DNA from: Rufibacter hautae
Lineage (GTDB): Bacteria > Bacteroidota > Bacteroidia > Cytophagales > Hymenobacteraceae
Direction: 5' to 3'
Length of the DNA stretch: 64,000 bases
Assembly: GCF_008271695.1 (NCBI RefSeq)
Contig: NZ_VKKY01000001.1
Span: 124,001 to 188,000, forward strand
Positions within the stretch are counted from its first letter, which is position 1, and the number at the start of each line of letters is the position of its first letter. A model generated the notes under the pieces. It did no database searches. It was not told where the DNA came from and worked only from the letters and a program-made list of their open reading frames with translations. A program made the position numbers and the translations under genes. Shown here in pieces: positions 26,376 through 33,784 of the stretch.

Positions 26376-27224
26376 GTGCTATCTATAAAGAAAATAACCC
26401 TTCCGGCGGTACCTGCGGTGCTGCTCTCCATCATGAGTGTGCAGGTGGGCGCCTCTGTTGCCAAGCATCTGTTCCCTATTCTGGGCGCCAGCAGCACGGC
26501 TTCGCTCCGGATAGGATTCTCAGCCATCATTCTACTGGCCTATTTCCGGACTGATTTCAGGAAACTGAGCCTAAAACAGTGGCTGTATTGCCTGGCCTAC
26601 GGCAGCTGCCTGGGCGCCATGAACCTGATTTTCTACGTGGCCATCAAACGGATTCCGCTGGGGCTGGGCGTCACCATAGAGTTCATCGGGCCGCTGGCCC
26701 TGGCGTTGCTGGGCTCCAGGAAACTGCTGGACGTGGTGTGGGTGTCACTGGCCTGTTTGGGCATAGCGTTGATTGCCCCTTGGCAGAAAGACAACGTGGA
26801 TTTGCTGGGCGTGCTCTGCGCGGCACTGGCCGGAGGCCTTTGGGCGGGCTATATTGTGCTGGGCGGCAAAATCTCCAAGCTCATGAAGGGTGGGGATGCC
26901 GTGGCCGTAGGTATGATCTTCGCGACGCTGCTTATTCTGCCCTTCGGGATTGGGAGCGGAGGCCTGAGTGCCTTGACCTGGCCATTGGTGTTGATTGGGA
27001 TAGCCGTCGCGCTGCTGACCAGTGCCCTGCCCTTCACCTTAGACATGGGCGCCTTGCGGCAGCTGTCCCCTAAGAATTTCAGTATTTTAATGAGCCTGCA
27101 CCCCGCGTTCGCCGCTTTGTCTGGTTTGCTTTTCCTGCAGGAATACCTGAGCCTGACGCAGTGGCTTTCCATTGCCTGCGTCATCACGGCCAGCGTGGGC
27201 GCTACCTTCTTTTCTAAAAAATAG
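26376..27224 (+). CDS. EamA/DMT-family transporter, RhtA-like amino-acid exporter
   Basis: 282 aa with ten predicted membrane helices, two EamA repeats. VQVGASVAKHLFPILGA in TM1, RIGFSAIILLAYFR, and IEFIGPLALALLGSR are typical of RhtA (threonine/homoserine efflux). The start is taken at GTG 26376, since no ATG precedes the first helix in frame; the next ATG would cut into TM1. It is convergent with the RibD-like gene and shares a long hairpin terminator with it. Substrate inferred from family only. Confidence 0.82.
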   Translation: MLSIKKITLPAVPAVLLSIMSVQVGASVAKHLFPILGASSTASLRIGFSAIILLAYFRTDFRKLSLKQWLYCLAYGSCLGAMNLIFYVAIKRIPLGLGVTIEFIGPLALALLGSRKLLDVVWVSLACLGIALIAPWQKDNVDLLGVLCAALAGGLWAGYIVLGGKISKLMKGGDAVAVGMIFATLLILPFGIGSGGLSALTWPLVLIGIAVALLTSALPFTLDMGALRQLSPKNFSILMSLHPAFAALSGLLFLQEYLSLTQWLSIACVITASVGATFFSKK

Positions 27225-27227
27225 CCC

Positions 27228-27293
27228 CTAAACAGAAGTGCTCCTGCGGGGCAGCAGAAGAAACTGCTAACCTGCGGGAGCACTTCTGTTTAG
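27228..27293. terminator. Long bidirectional hairpin between convergent genes
   Basis: CTAAACAGAAGTGCTCC at 27228-27244 pairs perfectly with GGAGCACTTCTGTTTAG at 27277-27293 (17 bp). A smaller GCAG/CTGC stem lies in the loop. It starts 4 bp after the exporter stop and ends 6 bp before the stop of the opposite gene, as expected for a shared terminator, though there is no long T-run. Confidence 0.65.
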
Positions 27294-27298
27294 AGCTC

Positions 27299-27871
27299 TT
27301 ATGCTTCCTGGCGGGGCACGTAGTTCAGGACGGTGATGCCGCACTCAAACTGCTGCGTTTTCACCAGGGTAAGGTTCTGCCGCTGCTCCAAGTCTTTGAA
27401 GATAGGCATGCCCTGGCCCAGGGCTACTGGGTTCACGAACAAGTGGAATTCGTCAATGAGGCCGGCTTTGATGAGGCTGGACACGAACGTTCCGCCGCCG
27501 TAGGCAATGATGTCACGGCCTTCCTGGGCTTTTATTTTGGTGATTTCCTCTACCAGGTCGCCGGTAGCCAGTTCGGTGGCCGCCCATTCAGACTTGTCCA
27601 GGGTTTTGGTGAAGACTACTTTGGGCGTTTCCACCATTTTGCGGGCGAACTCATCGGCGGTCTCGGGGTTTTCCAGGGTAGAGGTCCAGGTGGGAATGAA
27701 CCCTTCGGCTAGTTTACGGCCCAGCACAATGGTGTCTACGGGTTTCGTCAGGGCGTGTACGTAGGAGTTCAAGCTTTCATCCCAGTTCCAGACCATCCAA
27801 TCCATCTCGCCATTGGGGCCAGCAATGAAACCGTCCACCGTCATCTGTACCTGTAACTTTAGTTTTCTCAT
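27299..27871 (-). CDS. Dihydrofolate reductase-family protein (RibD C-terminal domain-like)
   Basis: 190 aa single domain. MRKLKLQVQMTVDGFIAG at the start, TIVLGRKLAEGFIPTW in the cofactor region, IIAYGGGTFVSSLI near residue 120 (the NADPH-binding GGG) and DEFHLFVNPVALGQG near the end are standard for the RibD_C/YwjB group. These are NADPH-dependent reductases of mostly unknown substrate, not true folate enzymes. Monocistronic; upstream is a degenerate palindromic repeat. Confidence 0.82.
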   Translation of the reverse strand: MRKLKLQVQMTVDGFIAGPNGEMDWMVWNWDESLNSYVHALTKPVDTIVLGRKLAEGFIPTWTSTLENPETADEFARKMVETPKVVFTKTLDKSEWAATELATGDLVEEITKIKAQEGRDIIAYGGGTFVSSLIKAGLIDEFHLFVNPVALGQGMPIFKDLEQRQNLTLVKTQQFECGITVLNYVPRQEA

Positions 27872-27949
27872 GTTGTATGGGTATTTGTTAGAGAGCTATC
27901 AGCAGATCAAACTTCAATTTTACGCAGTGGATGCCATAAAATCAAAGGA

Positions 27950-27989
27950 ACGTTTTCAAGGTAATTTGTAGAAAAGAGGCGTAAAACTC
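27950..27989. repeat. Degenerate copy of the dispersed palindromic element
   Basis: GAACGTTTTC, spacer, GAAAAGAGGCGTAAAAC. Only the outer TTTT/AAAA and the GGCG block fit the family. Located between the GH43 gene end and the RibD-like gene. Confidence 0.35.
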
Positions 27990-28018
27990 TCTTTTGCGTC
28001 CTTGGGTTGAACGGGCAG

Positions 28019-29020
28019 CTACCGGCTTTTCTTTTTGCTTTGGACCCAAGGCTGCACGCCCTGTGGCTGCACTTTCAGGAAATTTCCTTTGGCGTCGTAC
28101 CGGAGGCTGTCCAGGCAGAGCTGCCGCAGCACATATTCCTCTTTCTGCGGGAAAATGCGGTGGTACAGGATGTAGTCCTGGCCTTTCTCCTGGAAAACGG
28201 TATGATGCCCCGGCCCATAGGTGGTGCTGTCTGCCGAGGTAGAAAGGATAGGGCTGTTCTCCCCGTACTTGAACGGCCCGAAGGGATTGTTCCCCACGGC
28301 GTAGCCTACGCGGTAGGTGGCGTCAATGGCCTTGCCCTCAGAGAACATGAGGTAATACTTGCCGTTGCGTTTGATCATGTGCGGTCCCTCAAAATACTGG
28401 GGCGGCGTCACTTCCTGCGGAAGCCCGTCAAAGGTGATCATGTCTTTCTTGAGCTTCACGGCCATGCAGTGTCCGTTGACCCAGTTGAAGCCCGAGCCCC
28501 AGTACAGGTACGCCTGCCCGTCATCGTCAATAAAAAGATCGGCGTCTATGTTATGCACCACGGGGAAATGGTTCTGCGCCACCAACGGGGTATTGTCTGG
28601 TTTGGCGTTCTTCCAGGGTCCCAAAGGCGACTTGCTCACCCCGGCCCAGATCTCACTTCCTACGGAGACATACATGTAGAACTTCCCGTCCGGAGCTTTC
28701 TTCACCGCCGGGGCCCACACCATGGCACCTGCCGAGGTAGGGCTGGTACATGCTTTTTTGGTGGGCCAATTCAGGTGCCGACGAGTGAAATTCTTGAAGT
28801 CCTTGGTTTCAAACACGGCCAGCTCTTCCCCGCCCCAGGGGTCAATGGTGGCGTAGATGTAATAGGTGTCTTTTTCCTTGATGACGGCCGGATCAGCGAA
28901 ATACCCCGGCAGAATAGGATTGGAAATAAAGTCCTTTTTCTGGCCATGCGCACGCAAGCCACTGCCTGCGAGCAAGGCAACTAGAAAAAGTAAGCGGAAA
29001 ACTCTTTTTGAACTACACAT
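28019..29020 (-). CDS. Glycoside hydrolase family 43 enzyme
   Basis: 333 aa. Signal peptide 1-26 (LLFLVALLAGSGLRAHGQ). Five-bladed propeller of GH43: catalytic base Asp in GYFADPAVIK near 43, pKa-modulating Asp in NIDADLFIDDDG near 170, and proton donor Glu in QYFEGPHMIK near 218. The family removes arabinose, xylose or galactose from plant polysaccharides. It follows the GH2 gene by 11 bp and is certainly co-transcribed with it. Periplasmic or surface location. Precise specificity not predictable. Confidence 0.88.
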   Translation of the reverse strand: MCSSKRVFRLLFLVALLAGSGLRAHGQKKDFISNPILPGYFADPAVIKEKDTYYIYATIDPWGGEELAVFETKDFKNFTRRHLNWPTKKACTSPTSAGAMVWAPAVKKAPDGKFYMYVSVGSEIWAGVSKSPLGPWKNAKPDNTPLVAQNHFPVVHNIDADLFIDDDGQAYLYWGSGFNWVNGHCMAVKLKKDMITFDGLPQEVTPPQYFEGPHMIKRNGKYYLMFSEGKAIDATYRVGYAVGNNPFGPFKYGENSPILSTSADSTTYGPGHHTVFQEKGQDYILYHRIFPQKEEYVLRQLCLDSLRYDAKGNFLKVQPQGVQPWVQSKKKSR

Positions 29021-29031
29021 GGGGAAATAAA

Positions 29032-31911
29032 TTAATCTACAGAAGGCCTGGCCGTTGTCTCGGAGGTTTTTACTTTAAGTACGGCGGGTTTCAAGCCTTT
29101 GGCTGTGGCGGTGAGGGTGATTTCTCCGGTTCCTTTCGTAGACTGGACAATGACCTGGGCCAACCCGCTGAAGAGTTTCCGTTTCCAGGGAGCGGCTGGG
29201 GTCAGGATCTGGATGGTTCCCGGGTTGGTGTTCACATAGTCCCAGTCGTTCTTTTTAGGCACGGGCGTGGCCACGATGTCAATCTGGTTTCTGCCGGCTT
29301 TCAGCAGAGCTGGGTCCAGCTTGAAAACGTTGCCTTCGGGAGAATCTTTCAGGTCTTTGGCGATCTCGTTCCCGTTCACGAACACTGACTGCGTTTTCCC
29401 GATGCTTTTGTAAAAATAGGTGATTTCTGATTGGGCAAAGTCCTGGGGCAGCTCAAACGAACCGCGGTGGTGATAGGCGGCGCTCAGGTTTTTGTAGTCG
29501 CGGGTGGTGAAGGCCTCTTTCCAGTTGGCATCTTCGGGTTTGGCCACAGAGGCGACAGCGTTCTCCAGTCCGGCCACAGGTGCTTCTTTCAAACCAGTGA
29601 TGCTGACGGCCTTTACTTCCTCAATGAATCGCTCGTCTTCCAGCGAGGTAGGGTTTCCGTTGCCCACGCCAATGATCCTGCCCGGTCCGGTGAGGGTAAA
29701 GGTGACCTCGTTATCGGCGGTGGGGACGCCCAGTTGGTTTTTGTCGTTCACGGAGACGGTAATCACCGAGATGTCTTCGCCATCTCCTTTCAGAGTGGCC
29801 TGGTGCGGGGTCAACTGCAAGGCGGCGGGTTCTCCGGTGGTTTTCACTGTCTCGGTGAGCACTTTCTTGCCGTTTTTGTAGCCAATGGCCTGCAGGGTGC
29901 CGGGCGCGTATTTCACTTTCCACTCCAGGTGCGAGTTCACCTTCATGGTCTGCTTGCCCAGGCTCTTCTTGTTCAGGAACAGTTCCACCTCATCGCAGTT
30001 GCTGTAGGCCCACACGTCTATCTCCTGCCCTTCTTTCCCGGCCCAGTTCCAGTGCGGCAACAGGTGCAAGGTAGGTTGGTTTGACCACCAGGACCGCAGA
30101 TACCAGACATTGTCTTTGGGGAAGCCGCACAAGTCCATCATCCCGAAGTACGAGGTCACCGACGGCCAGCCGTGGGGCGTAGGCTCGCCGCGGTAGTCAA
30201 AGCCGGTCCAGATGAACATGCCCGCGAGCCACGGACGGTTGGCGTAGAAAGTCCAACCTTCTTCAATGGAGTAGAACGTAGGCCGGGGCTTTTTGTCATA
30301 GGCGGCAATGTGCTGCTGCTTGGGGTCTGTCACGTAGATGCCTCTGGTGGCGAAGGTAGAGCCTTCTTCGGTGCCCATGCTGGCTTGGTTGGGGAAGCGG
30401 CTGTGGTGCAGCTCAATGTTGCCGTTGCCCATGTAGTTGTAGCCCATCACCTCCAGCACATCTGAGATGCCGCTCTGGAAGCCGCCGCTAATGCCCGCCG
30501 AGATGGCGCGCGTGGAGTCAAGGCTTTGGGCGTAGGCCTGCATGGTAGTAGCGATGCGGGCGCCGGTAACACTGTTCTCAATGGCCCATTCTTCATTGCC
30601 GATAGACCAACTGATGATGCTGGGGTGGTTGCGGTCCCGCTGAATCATGCGCTTCATGTCTTCCATGCGTTGCTCTGACGTTCCCATGAGGCGGTTCTCG
30701 TCAATGACCAGCATGCCCAGTTTGTCGCAGGCATCCAGCAGTTCCGGCGTGGGCGGATTGTGGGACATCCGGTAGGCGTTGGAGCCCATACCCTTCAGGG
30801 TTTTGATGCGCCAATACTGTAGTTCGTCTGGAATGGCCGCGCCTACCCCGGCGTGGTCCTGGTGGTTATTGGTGCCTTTCAATTTCACGTGCTTGCCGTT
30901 CAGGAAGAAACCCTCCTTGGCATCAAAGCGGATGGTCCTGATTCCGATGTTCGTTTCCACGCGATCAGTTTCCTGGTTATCCGCCACTACGGTGGTCACC
31001 AGTTTATAGAGGTACGGCGATTCAATGTCCCACAGGCGGGCATTGGCCACCGGGATGACCACAGAAACGTCCCGGGTTTGGAAAGGCGCCAGTTTCAGGT
31101 TGTCTTTGAAATTGCTGGCCACGGTTTTCCCCTCGGCATCTACCAGGGTCTGCACCACCGAGAAGGTTTTGGCGGCTTTGTCTTCGTTCTTGATGGTGGC
31201 TTTGGCGGTAACCGTAGCGGCAGGAGTGGCTACTTCTGAGGTCACGAAGAGCCCGTCTGGGGCTACGTGCAGGGGCTGGGTTTTGGAAAGCCAGACGTGC
31301 CGGTAAATGCCGGCGCCCTCGTAGAACCAGCCTTCTTCCATGGTGGCATCTACCCGCACGGCAATGACGTTGTTGCCGCCGTAGTTTAGGTAGTCGGTGA
31401 TGTCAAACCGGAAGCTGTTGTAGCCGCTGGGCTCTGTTCCCACAAAATGGCCGTTCACCCACACCATAGAATTACGGAAAGCCCCGTCAAACTCAAGGGA
31501 AATGCGGCGCCCTAAATCACTCTCCGGAATGGCGATGGTCTTGCGGTACCAGCCCACGCTCCTATCCGGGAAGTTCCTCCCGATGGCTTTGAACCCGTGG
31601 CTGTAGCTGCCTTGGTTGCTGAATCCCTGCTCCACGGCCCAATCGTGCGGCAAGTCCAGTTTGCGCCAGGCCCGGTCATCGAATTTAGGGTCGGCGGCCC
31701 CATCGCCGTAGCCGGCTTTGGCCAGATAAGAGAAGTAACTGGTACCGGTGTTGAAGTCCTTTTTGGGATCAGACGGGTGCCCGAAGGCAAAGCGCCACCC
31801 AAAGTCCATCAGCAGTCGTTGCCGCCCATTGCTGGGCTGCCCCTGGGCCTGAACCCATACAGTCATCAGCAACAGGAAACAGAATACTAGGCTTTTCTTA
31901 AAAATGGGCAT
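29032..31911 (-). CDS. Glycoside hydrolase family 2 beta-galactosidase-like
   Basis: 959 aa. Signal peptide 1-22 (ending WVQAQ). Sugar-binding jelly roll about 35-235, Ig-like domain about 240-345, TIM barrel about 350-620 with the acid/base Glu in WSIGNEEW and probable nucleophile in YSIEEGW, followed by MFIWTGFDYRGEPTPHGWP. Then a DUF4982-like domain about 645-700 and further Ig-like and sugar-binding modules containing TGPGRIIGVGNGNP. This arrangement is that of Bacteroidota beta-galactosidases acting on plant or host glycans. It heads a two-gene operon with GH43. Beta-glucuronidase activity is a less likely alternative. Confidence 0.88.
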   Translation of the reverse strand: MPIFKKSLVFCFLLLMTVWVQAQGQPSNGRQRLLMDFGWRFAFGHPSDPKKDFNTGTSYFSYLAKAGYGDGAADPKFDDRAWRKLDLPHDWAVEQGFSNQGSYSHGFKAIGRNFPDRSVGWYRKTIAIPESDLGRRISLEFDGAFRNSMVWVNGHFVGTEPSGYNSFRFDITDYLNYGGNNVIAVRVDATMEEGWFYEGAGIYRHVWLSKTQPLHVAPDGLFVTSEVATPAATVTAKATIKNEDKAAKTFSVVQTLVDAEGKTVASNFKDNLKLAPFQTRDVSVVIPVANARLWDIESPYLYKLVTTVVADNQETDRVETNIGIRTIRFDAKEGFFLNGKHVKLKGTNNHQDHAGVGAAIPDELQYWRIKTLKGMGSNAYRMSHNPPTPELLDACDKLGMLVIDENRLMGTSEQRMEDMKRMIQRDRNHPSIISWSIGNEEWAIENSVTGARIATTMQAYAQSLDSTRAISAGISGGFQSGISDVLEVMGYNYMGNGNIELHHSRFPNQASMGTEEGSTFATRGIYVTDPKQQHIAAYDKKPRPTFYSIEEGWTFYANRPWLAGMFIWTGFDYRGEPTPHGWPSVTSYFGMMDLCGFPKDNVWYLRSWWSNQPTLHLLPHWNWAGKEGQEIDVWAYSNCDEVELFLNKKSLGKQTMKVNSHLEWKVKYAPGTLQAIGYKNGKKVLTETVKTTGEPAALQLTPHQATLKGDGEDISVITVSVNDKNQLGVPTADNEVTFTLTGPGRIIGVGNGNPTSLEDERFIEEVKAVSITGLKEAPVAGLENAVASVAKPEDANWKEAFTTRDYKNLSAAYHHRGSFELPQDFAQSEITYFYKSIGKTQSVFVNGNEIAKDLKDSPEGNVFKLDPALLKAGRNQIDIVATPVPKKNDWDYVNTNPGTIQILTPAAPWKRKLFSGLAQVIVQSTKGTGEITLTATAKGLKPAVLKVKTSETTARPSVD

Positions 31912-31948
31912 AAAACAGAAGAATAAATTTAGAGTACATCTTGAGCAG

Positions 31949-31985
31949 GGTTTTGGTCTCCTTTTTAAAAAGCAGGCCCAAAACC
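31949..31985. repeat. Copy of the dispersed palindromic element
   Basis: GGTTTTGGTCTCCTTTTTAAAAA then GCAGGCCCAAAACC. The outer arms GGTTTTGG and CCAAAACC pair fully and the inner part is degenerate. It sits 38 bp upstream of the GH2 start, within the promoter region. The rest of the 444-bp gap to 32355 holds the terminator at 32222. Confidence 0.65.
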
Positions 31986-32221
31986 GTAATATCTTTCCTT
32001 TTCACTTCCGGACCTTCCAGTAAGGCAGGGGCACATTGGGTCAAACAGGATTCTGCTTTAAATATATACTATTTTGGATTTAAATAGACCAGCAGGAGCC
32101 CTCACTTGCTAAAAGGATTAACCTTCACTCACCCTTTTTCATGATTTCACCAAATAATAAGCAGGGCTGATGCCATCTTTCAAAAGGCTCAATTTGGTCC
32201 TAGGACACGAGTTTCAAAACA

Positions 32222-32270
32222 AAAACCAGTGATGCCAGACCTAAGTTACTAGTCTGGCATCACTGGTTTT
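32222..32270 (-). terminator. Strong intrinsic terminator of the DUF808 gene
   Basis: AAAACCAGTGATGCCAGAC at 32222-32240 and its exact complement at 32252-32270: 19-bp perfect stem, 11-nt loop. On the minus strand the stem ends in GGTTTTTGTTTT, giving the required U-run after the DUF808 stop. Confidence 0.85.
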
Positions 32271-32355
32271 GAATGGAATGGTTAAGCCGGTAATTAGAGG
32301 AAGAGCAAAGAAGAAAGCTTCGCGTCAAATTCTACTTTACAATCCAACAGGGATT

Positions 32356-33300
32356 TTATGCTTTCGCGCTTTTGCTTGAAGATTTGAAAAAACGGCGAGC
32401 AAACGTCACGATCTTCTCAATGACGGCACCTAAGATAAGTCCGCCGATGGCGCAAACCACTGCTTTGGCCAACCAGGCCAGAATTGGAATGCTGGCGAGG
32501 GAATGCTCCATCCCTTCCAGGGCATGGCCCAACACCGGAATACCGTGGGCAATAATCTCGGCTCCTACCCAAAGCATGGCGGCTGTGCCCACATACCCCA
32601 GCAGAGAAAGGAAATGAGGCATGAATTTCACAATACCGCGGCCAATTCTGCGGGTCTGCGGATGGTGGTTCTCTTTGGCCATGTGCAAGCCTATGTCATC
32701 GGCTTTTACGATCAAACCCACAAAGCCATAGACGGCGGCCGTGATAAAGACGGCTACGGAAAACAGCACGGCAATCTGGGTCACCAGCGGCTGGTCTGCC
32801 ACGGTGGAGTACGTGATGGCGATGATCTCTGAGGAAAGAATCAGGTCGGTGCGGACGGCGCTGGTGACGCGTTCCTTTTCCAGTTCCTCGGGGGTGGTGA
32901 TTTTCACGGCTTCCCCACCGGCGCCATGCTCATCACCATGATGCTTGCTGAACATGGAGTGCACTTTCTCATACCCCTCAAAGCAAAGGAAAGCCCCGCC
33001 GCACATCAAAATAGGCGTGATTACCCAAGGCGCGAAGAAGCCCAACAGCAAAGCAGCCGGGGCCAGGAAAATAACCTTATTAAGGAGCGATTTTTTAGCG
33101 ATCTGGTAGATGATGGCAAGCTCGCGCGAGGGGTCTAGCCCCACCACGTACTTGGGCGTCACGGCGGTGTCATCAATGACAATACCAGATACCTTACCCG
33201 TGGTTTTCGCTACCTGCGTGGGAACATCATCCAGGCTGGCTGCACTGACTTTCACCAGGGCCGCCACATCATCTAAAAGAGCAAGAAGACCTGATGCCAT
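32356..33300 (-). CDS. DUF808 family membrane protein (YedI-like)
   Basis: 314 aa, matching the usual length of DUF808 proteins. Starts MASGLLALLDDVAALVKVSA, the family hallmark, with GIVIDDTAVTPKYVVGLDP following and LPAALLLGFFAP-type helices; six or so membrane segments. The function is unknown; E. coli YedI is an uncharacterised inner-membrane protein. It has a real Shine-Dalgarno (GGAGGAG, 33306-33312), rare in this window, and a 14-codon upstream frame that overlaps its start by one base. It ends in a strong intrinsic terminator. Confidence 0.86.
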   Translation of the reverse strand: MASGLLALLDDVAALVKVSAASLDDVPTQVAKTTGKVSGIVIDDTAVTPKYVVGLDPSRELAIIYQIAKKSLLNKVIFLAPAALLLGFFAPWVITPILMCGGAFLCFEGYEKVHSMFSKHHGDEHGAGGEAVKITTPEELEKERVTSAVRTDLILSSEIIAITYSTVADQPLVTQIAVLFSVAVFITAAVYGFVGLIVKADDIGLHMAKENHHPQTRRIGRGIVKFMPHFLSLLGYVGTAAMLWVGAEIIAHGIPVLGHALEGMEHSLASIPILAWLAKAVVCAIGGLILGAVIEKIVTFARRFFKSSSKSAKA

Positions 33301-33344
33301 TATTGCTCCTCCAGGTTTAGGGAATACTTCATTTCTGCATTCAT
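33300..33344 (-). CDS. Possible 14-codon leader peptide overlapping the DUF808 start
   Basis: ATG at 33344, then 14 codons (MNAEMKYSLNLEEQ) and a TAA whose last base is the first base of the next ATG (TAATG). The GGAGGAG ribosome site of the DUF808 gene lies inside it at 33306-33312. The arrangement would allow translational coupling. It is short enough to be chance. Confidence 0.35.
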   Translation of the reverse strand: MNAEMKYSLNLEEQ

Positions 33345-33698
33345 GTTTGCTGAACGTTTTACCTTCCCCTATTACGGATTGATTGACTTAGAAGTCTGCT
33401 AGCCTACAGGTCATCTAAAACCGAGACCAGCCGAATCTATCTTAACGCCTGGTGAAAGCTGGGGATTGCTTTCACCCTCCTGTGTGTACCTGCCTATTGT
33501 ATCTAAACCAAAGGCTATGGTAGTTGACAAAACTAAGGCGTGGCTTCCACAAAAGGAAACTTATCTTTTTAGGTAAGTAATGTAGAACAGAATCTTTAAT
33601 TCCTTAGAAAACCTGCACAAAGCCTTCTTTTACCTTCAAAAGACACGATTTTAAATAAGCTGAAATGAAACCTGCAAAAAAGTTCCCAATTAATTTAT

Positions 33699-33713
33699 TG
33701 AGAATAATTCTAA
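33699..33713 (+). promoter_or_regulatory. Probable Fur box
   Basis: TGAGAATAATTCTAA fits the 7-1-7 Fur consensus TGATAATNATTATCA at most positions and contains the perfect palindrome AGAATAATTCT. It lies just upstream of the -33 element of the siderophore receptor promoter, where a bound repressor would block polymerase. Confidence 0.65.
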
Positions 33714-33719
33714 ATAATA

Positions 33720-33750
33720 TTTGACTGGCAAAAAGTCGCTTCTATCTTTG
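33720..33750 (+). promoter_or_regulatory. Bacteroidota-type promoter of the siderophore receptor
   Basis: TTTG at 33720-33723, 19-nt spacer, TATCTTTG at 33743-33750: an exact fit to the sigma-ABfr consensus TTTG, 19-21 nt, TAnnTTTG. The start codon is 35 bp downstream. Confidence 0.75.
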
Positions 33751-33784
33751 CAGCAGATTAGAATGAATCTTAATAAAGATAACC

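Noticed and set aside
26546-26580. Possible palindromic element inside the RhtA-like gene (GAAACTGAGCCTAAAACAG)
   Set aside because: Only one arm resembles the family and the encoded FRKLSLKQ is ordinary for a cytoplasmic loop.
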